From NCBI GenBank assembly GCA_032988165.1, contig JANTQF010000037.1:62001-126000 (forward strand): DNA of 64,000 bases. Reading direction: 5' to 3'. The position numbers and the translations under genes are program-made. Positions within the stretch are counted from its first letter, which is position 1; every line of letters starts with the position of its first letter. The notes beneath the pieces are model-generated. The model searched no databases. It saw only the letters and a list, made by a program, of their open reading frames with translations, and was not told the DNA's origin. Positions 55,801 through 64,000 of this stretch are shown here, piece after piece. The stretch is from Emmonsiellopsis sp. PD_33. Its lineage: Eukaryota; Ascomycota; Eurotiomycetes; Onygenales; Ajellomycetaceae.

Positions 55801-58800
55801 CGTGCCTTCGCAGTTGATTCGCGCTTCGCAAAACCATGAACTTGTCCGTGTTCAAGGGCTTTGCGATACAGAAGACGAGTACTGCGGGAGATTTGTCGAG
55901 ATGCCGGTTGGCCAAATCGATAGCCCAAAAGAAAACACCACCGCTTGGAGGGAGCTGCGCGGATGGGGTTTGGAAAGGGGAAAACAATTCCAGGTTGCTT
56001 TGTTCGCAGGCCCCAAGACAGCTGACAAGTCTGAGCTGCAGCTAGTAAGATAATTCGGCCAATCATGCGAAGCCGAAGACAACATCCGACTCGGGCTGGC
56101 AAATATTGGGCCAGTCAGCGGCGGGGAAGAGAAAAACTCTCATGAATCACCTCGCGCCAACCATCCAATCTTGTGTCACCCGCTTCCGGAGGGGGGGCTT
56201 GAATAAAGGCAATATTGTGGGACTCATTCTCCTCCAATCTGCATGGAAAAGTGCCCGGGTACCTACAGCAAAAAGGGTATTTCGTTCTCGATGATTCGGA
56301 AGTACTAGTATGAGTGGCCAGGCTGTTCATTGGGTAAGGAAATACTAATTTCGCCAACCCTTCAGGGATATCAAGAGGAAGAAAACTTCAATGGCGTCCA
56401 AACCCTTACCTACAAGTTGAAGAACTATTGTTTCTTCTATCGTTACGGGCGCAACAGGGCCGATACTTCGTGGGCAAAGGTCACAATATACATCGTAAGT
56501 TGCCCCCTGGGTTGAAACATTGCCCTCCATTTAAGAACAGGGGCATTGTCTGGCCATTCCTATGCATACTCCGTAAACGCCTACGACTCAAATACTCGAT
56601 CAATCACAGGATCATGCGTGATAAAACACGATGTTTGTGCAGCCGGATAATTCTGTGAAACTCCCCTCTGGTATCCCTGTCCTTTTGATTGCCAGATATG
56701 AATAAAGCCTGGTCATCACGGGCCCAACTAACTACCTTCGTAATAGGACCTTTTCGAGTCCACACGGGAAAGGACTCGCCTCAATTTATCGGGAAGAAAA
56801 GACCAGTTGACCGGAGCACTGGTTATGAGCCAATAACCAATGTCGTCGGGGAGGCTTCCCACGCAAGGGCATCGCAACTTGCAAAGAAGCTTGTCGAATG
56901 TCAATTGGTGCCGCCTGTCTTTACTTCTTGGTTTATGGTGCCCAGCAACTTCCCCCAGGCCGAGTAAATACTTAAGCGCGTCAGCTATTAAACATGGTGT
57001 CCAGGTTGAACGCGGTTTCATAACGCATGCTCACACTCCAAGTATCTCCAACTTTCATATCTCTCCCCGAGAATGAACCCGTGGATACACGGACTAAACA
57101 TGCTTCACCCTTGTTTGAATCCATGGATCCTTCACAACTGACAGGTCCTCTCAACCTTGGTATGGATCCGCAATACTTGCAGGATCTTGAACCAGATCTA
57201 ACCAGATACTAAAGGAGCTTATAGAGCTTATCACGGTCCATGTCCTCCATATTCATAGTCAGCAGTTAAAACCAACAACAAATTTTCGCCAGCACCGAGA
57301 TATCAGGTTCAACCCCCGAAATGACCGTCGGACTGAGAGCTGGGTGCAAGCAAGTATTGAATGACCCCCGCACCCCCCCGGGAGGATGGCTTGGATAAAC
57401 GCACAAAGAATTTATGGGATCCATCATGGCCAGTGAGGTCGCAAGATTTCCAGCCAGCAGCACCAATCCACTTGGCAAATCCTATCCCATGACCCCCCGT
57501 ATTTGCCATCCAGAATCATGATGGGCATTCCACGCCCAAAGGCCAAGTACAGGAATCAATGCCATTGAGCATTCTCCCATTCACCGATAACCTTGCCTCA
57601 ATGAATCGAACAAAATATCAAGAATAATCGCCGTTGTGTTAACGTGAGCTCCTCATCAGTTTCCTTCTTCCTTCGCCATCCGATTGTTCCTTTTATTAGC
57701 CGGAGGCAAGATACCCACTCACAATCGAGCCTAGTCAAATTTAGTCCAAGTCAAGATGCATATCGGGCCCAGTCCAGAGACCATCTTCGGGCGATTCGGC
57801 ATGAACATCCCTGACAATCGAGTGTGGACACTGGAAATTTCAGTAACCATGGCTGGTGGGTAAATCCAAGATCGACATCTTGCTTGCCGCTTGGGCCTCC
57901 TATCTGGAAACTGGGCCTCAGCGTTAGCAGAGACAGATTTTCGTCTTGACTTTTCCCCCACACAGATATTACTATTACTCGGCATTGACAACCAATAATA
58001 TTGTTGCTTTTGCTCAAGAGTTCTTTCAGCCCCTCACCCAGGCTCAGAATGTGTCCTCGGGCCAATCGTGAACATCTATGGAGAGCGCCCTCAAGACTCA
58101 AGTGGGCCAAGAAGGAAAAAGGTCAAGCTGGACTTTGACGTCTTCATTTTAGCTTTTTTTTTGCTTTTTTCTCTCTCTCCGGAGTCCCCACCCTTCCTTC
58201 CCTTCTCAAGAAAGTTCAAGGGTTTGCGCAATGGCACGAAAACTCTTTCGTCTCTCTCTTAAATGTTCAGTTCGATAGTTGTACGACATTGGGGTGCCGA
58301 ATTTACAGGTCATTCGCCTCGATTCTATCTTCGACGTCGCCCCCGCTAGCGTCTGAGGACATCAGATCGCGCTGGACACGCTAGCAAAGGAGCAAAAAAA
58401 ACATTGAGGCAGTTCTGTCCAGTCCATAGCTGGCAAATCAGCTCGTTCACATGAAATTCCCCATGCAAGCCAGTATCGGCTCTTCAGTGTCTTGCTTGGT
58501 TGGTACCCGAATAACAAGTCTCACAGCGGTGGCTAATGTTGAATTTGGGGAGCTTAACTTTTAAGATCTCGTCTCGAATCGAAAGACTAACAGGGGACCC
58601 AGCGGTCCCAGCACGATGGATCCGGTGGAGCTACAAGGGTCTTACCCGCCGCAGCCGAGGCTCGCGCTTGCGAAGTATGGGAGTACTATCACACATCATA
58701 CTGGAAGTGTCTTGGTTATCACAAGCAGAAGCACTCCGGGCGATTTATGGCGCCTACACTTTATTGTTTTTTACTAGTTCTCCAATTTTGCCAATGCTGT

Positions 58801-60871
58801 TCTTTTCCTCGGCTAGTTTCTTCTCATGAGTGCTTACGGGGTAAGGCAACAAAATTGCAAGTTTTCCCAGCCCAGCAAGAGCTCCTGCATTACTCAATGC
58901 ACTTTCTCCTCATTCTGAGTCTTGATATCGCTTCGTTCTGAAACCGGGAATACACCTGCATCTCTTATCACGCCCTAGAACCCATTAGTTTTATCACTAT
59001 GCCTCCGTGGAAATCGACAGAGTAGTACCCCCAACGCAAATACGTCAGACGGCATCTACTACGAAGCCGATTGAAGCGGCGATCACGGTGGAAACTAGTG
59101 GATGCGGGTAGTTAAAAGCGAATCCCTTGTGCTTATCCCAGCGCCACTGCAGTATGCGATTGCTGCGATCAATTCAACGGCCACTGCGCCATCTCTGATT
59201 CTGCTTTCGGAATTTCTACGGAGTAAGGGGAGGGCATATCCTTAGGGGAAATATTACAATTGGTCATTCTCCCCCATCCATTGTGCACACTATTGCACAA
59301 GGTACGTGCGAAGTACATATTCCCTACATATTGCAATTCAGTTTACGGCAGGTATGGACGCGGATCGTTCAATATTGATCCCTAGCCAGGTCTAGACGTA
59401 GCCAACAGCAGAAAACGAAAATTCCCTGAGGCGGTCACAGTTTTCAATAGGGAACAATAAGATTGGTATTTGCGATTATTTTCCTCCCCTGTTAATAGCC
59501 GCGGCTCACGGGGAATTACTATTTTAGTATACATTTTTTTTATATATCAACATCGTAAACGCGGAGTATAAAAAATATATAGTTCAGTCCACCCCACATC
59601 CCTACCCTGGAGCCAAAGGGGGGAAAACCCCCGGTTACGAAGTAGATCCCCAACCAGAATTGCAAAGCAACCCAAGCGCCCGTAGGAACCAATGTTTCCC
59701 GCGACGGGAGAATACCATGGGTTTGGAAGACGCAGGGTGTTATTAGAGCTTCGGATAGCGCGACCGAACTATGGTTTTAAAGATGGGGGGAAAGATTGGT
59801 TTCGTAACTTTGCTATGGATTCCAACGGCATTTGCTAACATGGATCAGCCCTTTGCAACTAGCTGGTAGCTGGGGGCGGGGGCCCGGGGGAGATTTCAAG
59901 ACAAGCCCCGACGTTGTTACATATCAAAGCAGCGGAATAAGTCCCCATGCATCCGCGAGTTTTCCCAACGACAATTTTATTCGATATATGGAAATTATTA
60001 AACCAATAGGAGCCCCATCTAGGGAGCGCTTGCACTATCTCCAATAGGTAAGACTCACAGCTTGCTTGCATTTCTTTTTCTTTTCCTTTTTTTTTACTTT
60101 TTTAATTGGGCGGCACACTCTGTACCACCCCACCAAATCCAGTGCGGAGTATCCGTATATCTATCATATTCACCCAAGCTCAACATTTTTTTACCCATCC
60201 CCTGCTGGTGCACACACACACACACCCGCAGCCAAATGACAGGAAGGCATATGTAGTGTGTGAAGCACCGCATTGCGCGGTAAAACCCTCCCTCCCTCCC
60301 TACCTCCCTCCCCCCACCCCCTTTTTCCCTCCTGCAGCCTGTATCGATACAATCAAAAAAGCGGAGAAAAACTTTTTTATGTCAATTCCTATCAGGTCAA
60401 GCTGCATGACAATGTGCATATGGCACAAAGAAAACAAAAGAAAAGGGAAAAAAAAAAAGAAGTATTATAATTTTTTCTTTGTTATATACTCCAAGGACAA
60501 GGATTGGAGAGCTCAAGGTTTTGTTGAAACTCTCTTGGTGGCTGGTTGGTTGGTTGGATGCATTTCGAAGATGGTGAAATCGATTTGATGGCCATTGCGG
60601 AGGAGCACTCACATTCAGTGGCTCGCCAGTTATTGAAATGGATGATGCGTCGGCTTTTTACTAATAAGTTAAGCAGGGTATGTATGTGATTCTTTGTTTC
60701 CAGGTGGTGGTTGCTGAACGGAAGCTGATTTGGCCGGTTAACTAGGGAGGGGAGTCAGGGACAGCTCTCTATTTCTTTTGCTTTTATTTGCAGGACGCGG
60801 TCATGCTGTCAAAAAACTAGGTAAACGAAAAAGCCAACGAGATGGGGACTAAAAAAAAAAAGAATATTATA
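52841..60871. other. Long non-coding region upstream of the velvet gene
   Basis: About 8 kb (9.7 kb counting both sides of the tRNA gene) without a credible coding region. The longest frames (55580-56053, 53541-53906, 54675-55043, all +) lack domains, biased codon use or matching splice signals. Contents: a triplet tract (CAA/CGA, 54122-54160), a GACA tetranucleotide run (about 54191-54213), CA and CCCT runs (60216-60230, 60285-60310) and AT-rich patches near 59520-59590. The first 1.4 kb next to the velvet ATG is rich in CT/GT tracts on the sense strand and may be a long 5' leader or promoter. Confidence 0.55.
54122..54213. repeat. Microsatellite cluster (CAA/CGA and GACA)
   Basis: A run of CAA and CGA triplets (54122-54160) is followed 30 bp later by about five GACA units (54191-54213). 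On the velvet-gene strand these read GTT/GTC and TGTC. They lie about 1.3 kb upstream of the velvet ATG. Confidence 0.8.
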
Positions 60872-60981
60872 TGACTAGACTGGGGTTCGATCCCAGGACC
60901 TTATCGGTACATGTCATTGTCTGGTGATTAGTCAGACTGACGATGTGAGCGATACGTGATAACCAACTACACCATCCAGCC
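60872..60981 (-). tRNA. tRNA-Val(CAC) with intron
   Basis: The minus strand folds as a complete tRNA. The acceptor stem GGCTGGA pairs with TCTAGTC (two G-U pairs) and is followed by discriminator A. The A box TGGTGTAGTTGG is perfect; the D stem GTG/CAC and anticodon stem TATCG/CGATA also pair. The loop is C-T-CAC-A, then a 36-nt intron, then C. The five-base variable loop AGGTC is followed by T stem CTGGG/CCCAG. The T loop is ATCGAAC, with A instead of T at position 54. A run of 11 T lies just downstream on the minus strand (60851-60861), a normal RNA polymerase III terminator. The codon decoded is GUG. The intron starts one base 3' of the anticodon, the normal place. No other tRNA was seen in the window. 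Confidence 0.8.
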
Positions 60982-62589
60982 ATTTGTTGATGTCAGCCAT
61001 GGCTCGCTTTGGCTTGTCTTCCCAGGCTGCGTTTGGTGTTCTGGTCACTCACGTGATATCATTTCCGGGCAGAATACTCTCTTTAACCCCGGATTTCCAT
61101 ACTGAAATAGCAAGTTCGATTCGATTTATGGACTGGAATGTTTCCAGTGGATTCATTAACTATAGATACTGGTAGAGACTATAGCGTGGACGGAACATCG
61201 TGGCAGATAGCCGCACCGTCGCAAACTCCTTCTACGCCTTTTACATAAAATATGTATGTCACACCCCATGTAAACTTTCATACCGCAAAACAACAAACGA
61301 GATCCAGGCCTTTTCAAGGTTCCCTCTTCTTTTTTTTGGCCTTCGCCCATTGACAAGTTACAACTAACCAGGAGACTGCCGAAAACATCCTAGAAACCGG
61401 ACATGGATCACCTGAAGAACCAAGATTTAACTAACCACCTTCCAAGCCCCCCATGCCAGGCCCAGCAGAAAACCCTAAAATATCTCCCGGATCAACACGC
61501 CGGACCAAGGTCCAAGGACAAAACAAAAGGTGGTCGGAGTGGAGGAGCAGGAAATGGTTCCTAACTGAACAGCCCGCAGGCATTGCCAATTCCATACATA
61601 GATGACTACATCATCGCACGGGCTATCAGGCACAACCACAAGAGACATGGGCCAGCCAGGTACTGGATAGCCCGCTAGCTACCCCGTGGCGTGAACCCTG
61701 GTACGAGAGACGCAGGTACGAAGCGCCAACAAAAGTACTATTTATGTTGTGGTTGAGAAGGCAATAATAATACGTGAATTATTACTCCACCTAGAGCTAG
61801 TGGCCATTTTCATTAAGAAGTCTCAGGATGATGTTTATGGAGGCAAGAAATGATATACAAGGGTTCTCTCCTTGGCATGGTGAAAAAATCAAGGTTTTGA
61901 TCATGGTGTTGGAAGGTATAACCAGCGCGGGCCCATAAAATACAGGTGTGGTGGGTTTACAGAGGGGGAAGAGGGGTAGGGGAATAAAAAAAGAGATTGG
62001 TAGGGAAGAAAGGATGCCATAGTACGTGTCCAAGGGGTTGTGAAGGGGATGGTAGGCGGGGATAGAAATCTGGGCGGAGGGAAATGCTGACAAGACCCGA
62101 AAACAATAAAAAACCATGTAAATATCAAGTGTGAAATGAAAAGTGACACGGTTCTGGTGATGACGATGCTATTGCTAAGTATGGTGGGAAAATAGAACCT
62201 GTAAATTGGGAAGGTGGAGGGAAAGGAAAGGAAAGGCAAGGTAGAGTGTGAGTATGATGTGGTATATAGAACCCCCCCCAAAAGAACGCCCTCCTAGTAA
62301 AACTCCATATCGCAATCCCCACAAGCATGGAATGTAAATGAAAAGTTGCGCCCGTTTCGCCATACAAAAGTTCAAAAATCTTGCCAATATACGAACACTG
62401 AACGCCACGGCCTATAGTGTGCTAGAAGGAGCTGGCTGGAGTTTTCGATCCGGGTCGAAGATGAGGCTAACAAATTCGAAACAGTTGGGTCGCAGCAGCT
62501 ATGCGTATGCAAAATTTCGGCAGAATAAGCAAGGTGTATGCAATAAATCGACATATTGACAAGAGAAATAGCCCAAGTAAACTAGGAAT
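60982..62589. other. Intergenic region between tRNA and MYST acetyltransferase genes
   Basis: Contains an E-box TCACGTGA at 61049-61056 and the AT/purine-rich 3' region of the acetyltransferase gene. Overlapping minus-strand ORFs 61797-62408 are Phe/Pro/Ser-rich frames without family features. Nothing else was recognised. Confidence 0.4.
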
Positions 62590-64000
62590 CTAGGCGTCTG
62601 CGTCGGTGCCGTTTGCCTTGTTACCATTGTCCACTTCCCGGTTGTTTTCACGATTCACGGCGCCTAAATCTGTCGTGCGACTATTAGCCTTGTTGGCCCT
62701 GGTTAGAGAGACAGCGCTAGTGACTTTGTCAACATTCGTGTTACCGTTCTCGAGTGCTCCGGTCGCCTTGTCTCTACTGTCAGATTGACCCTGCGGCTCT
62801 GAGGTTTCACCAACATCGCCAGTCTCATCTCGGTCGGGATCAATCTCTTCCTGCTTGGCGTCAAGATCTATACCAGTGTCGAGGTCACCCTGAGCTGTTT
62901 CGCCCTCTGGCTTTTCAAGTTGGTCGAATTCACCGAACTCGTCGTTCTCCATGGACTCGTCAGCGTTATCAGTGTTGTCGAACAGCTTGCTACTTCTCCC
63001 CCTTCTAACAGCTCTGCTCGAAGGAGTCGGTGTACTCGTAACTTGGCTGTTGGTCCGCTTCGGGGTATTGCGCCCACTTGTCCTTGTCGTAGTTGGAGCT
63101 GTAATCGTACGACCCTTGTTCCTGTTGGCGCGGGTTGATCCGAACGGGCGACCTGGCCGACGCTTGGTGACAGTTCCTTGAATGGGAGGGAATACCTCGA
63201 ATCGTGTGGGAGGGATACCAGCTGCTGGGTTTGGTATCGAAGAAGTTGCTGATGGAGTGTTAACGCTATTGGATCTCTTCGACGAGATATAGTCAAATGG
63301 CATTATGTTCATCGATGGAGGGCCTGGAGGCTCGAAAGACGGAGAGGCAGAATTAGCTTGGTCGTGGCCATTAACGAGGCGATTTTGCATATTGTTCACA
63401 TCGCCGTTCATATTGCCAGTGCCCCCGTCCCCTTCGAACCTGGTATAACCGTTGTTATTACCATTTCCTTCCATGTCAATATCGTCGTCTCCATCGGGTT
63501 CGTCCCGTGGAGCAACGGTATGCAGTGGCGCTCGGTCATAATGCGATTGGTTGCTGCGGCCCATAATATAGGGAGTCCAGACAAGGGCATGCGGATTGAG
63601 CCGTATATACCCCTTTGCCTCCCAATTTTGAATGTAATCTTCAAAATAGGAATAATTTAACCTCAAGGCATACGTTTTGGTCACAGGGTCCCTAACTAGG
63701 GCCCGCAACCCTTCCAAACCTGACACAATGTCGTCCGCAGTCATGCCGGTGCGCTCGGACAGCTCAGCGATACTAACTGGCGTCTTTTGATTGCGTAGTT
63801 GGTAAGATAGGACCAGTCGCCAATAATTGCGGTACGAAACAAGGCCCATATCAGACAGTGGCTTCTCTGGAGAGCCCGTTTTTCGCTCCACCCTGGTCAA
63901 CAGATAGGAAAAGTCGATTAGGAGATTACCGTAGCCCTTCCGTTGGTGGATAGGGAGAGTCAGGATACACGACACGTTGTTTGACGAACTGGGTCTCTTT
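62590..64000 (-). CDS. sas3: MYST-family histone acetyltransferase, Sas3-like (3' part)
   Basis: C-terminal portion of the catalytic subunit of a NuA3-type complex that acetylates histone H3. The gene runs off the right edge, so the N-terminal zinc finger and the first half of the MYST domain are missing from the window. The visible frame begins KRPSSSNNVSCILTLPIHQ and continues QRKGYGNLLIDFSYLL (acetyl-CoA loop), GSPEKPLSDMGLVSYRNYW with the catalytic Glu (GSPEK), and ISIAELSERTGM-like helices. It is the Sas3 form: 'LPIHQRKGYGNLLIDFSYLLTRVE' and the following YRLNPHALVW-type region differ from Esa1. One residue stands out: RVERKTGSPEK, where most orthologues, as I recall them, have RVEGKTG. 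The last 290 residues are disordered, with basic (RRPGRPFGSTRANRNKGR, AT-hook-like) and acidic stretches. Confidence 0.9.
   Translation of the reverse strand, partial: KRPSSSNNVSCILTLPIHQRKGYGNLLIDFSYLLTRVERKTGSPEKPLSDMGLVSYRNYWRLVLSYQLRNQKTPVSIAELSERTGMTADDIVSGLEGLRALVRDPVTKTYALRLNYSYFEDYIQNWEAKGYIRLNPHALVWTPYIMGRSNQSHYDRAPLHTVAPRDEPDGDDDIDMEGNGNNNGYTRFEGDGGTGNMNGDVNNMQNRLVNGHDQANSASPSFEPPGPPSMNIMPFDYISSKRSNSVNTPSATSSIPNPAAGIPPTRFEVFPPIQGTVTKRRPGRPFGSTRANRNKGRTITAPTTTRTSGRNTPKRTNSQVTSTPTPSSRAVRRGRSSKLFDNTDNADESMENDEFGEFDQLEKPEGETAQGDLDTGIDLDAKQEEIDPDRDETGDVGETSEPQGQSDSRDKATGALENGNTNVDKVTSAVSLTRANKANSRTTDLGAVNRENNREVDNGNKANGTDADA

Noticed and set aside
55580..56053. 157-codon plus-strand ORF in the velvet upstream desert
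   Set aside because: No domain, no codon bias and no splice continuation, and three other frames are equally open in the same place.
60880..60896. Plus-strand T-arm-like sequence GGGGTTCGATCCC
   Set aside because: The T arm is nearly palindromic. Only the minus strand also gives the acceptor, D and anticodon stems, the A box and a T-run terminator.
1..64000. Transposons, CRISPR arrays, biosynthetic clusters
   Set aside because: No transposase, reverse transcriptase, terminal repeats, regularly spaced repeats, or polyketide/peptide synthetase domains were seen; the mix of housekeeping genes argues against a cluster.

Overview
The window is nuclear DNA of a filamentous ascomycete, most probably a eurotiomycete (Aspergillus/Penicillium/Onygenales side). 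The evidence is the gene set: a velvet regulator, a fungal PD-(D/E)XK family, a Sas3-type MYST acetyltransferase and a BLM10 proteasome activator. Introns are short (about 40-160 nt) with GTANGT-like donors and CTGAC-like branch points. The class assignment is inference; no marker gene fixes the species. I found 19 well-supported protein genes (one cut by the right edge), one weak ORF and one tRNA gene. I saw no recognisable transposon, CRISPR array, rRNA gene or secondary-metabolite cluster. Exon limits were derived by hand from splice signals, reading phase and family alignment, and are not transcript-confirmed.

Layout. 1-11.8 kb: fructose-1,6-bisphosphatase (+), a small nucleotidyltransferase (-), a calcineurin-like phosphoesterase (-), a BTB-domain protein (+) and a two-repeat EthD-like protein (+). 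12.4-23.2 kb: a caspase-like protein with a damaged catalytic dyad (-), a KduD-like short-chain dehydrogenase (-), V-ATPase subunit a (-), a PD-(D/E)XK nuclease-like protein (-) and a MOSC protein (+). 23.7-32.2 kb: BLM10/PA200 (-) and the GPI mannosyltransferase GPI18/PIG-V (-). 35-44.4 kb: a conserved unknown (+), a YTH-domain m6A reader with an RG tract (+), an aldo/keto reductase (-) and a beta-carbonic anhydrase (-). 46.7-52.8 kb: a 986-residue protein with two predicted membrane segments (-) and a VosA/Ryp2-type velvet factor (-). 52.8-62.6 kb: about 9.7 kb with no convincing protein gene, holding one intron-containing tRNA-Val(CAC) gene (-). 62.6-64 kb: the 3' part of a Sas3-like MYST histone acetyltransferase (-).

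Most genes are independent housekeeping functions (gluconeogenesis, vacuolar acidification, proteasome regulation, GPI-anchor assembly, CO2 hydration); they are not an operon or cluster. The signals most worth following are the long non-coding region upstream of the velvet regulator, an exact match to the published VosA recognition sequence about 6.8 kb from the velvet gene, candidate AcuK/AcuM and CreA sites upstream of the bisphosphatase, the caspase-like protein whose GHG motif reads GQA, an abrupt wobble-base switch inside two intronless genes, and a BLM10 C-terminus ending Tyr-Phe-Ala where yeast and human proteins end Tyr-Tyr-Ala.
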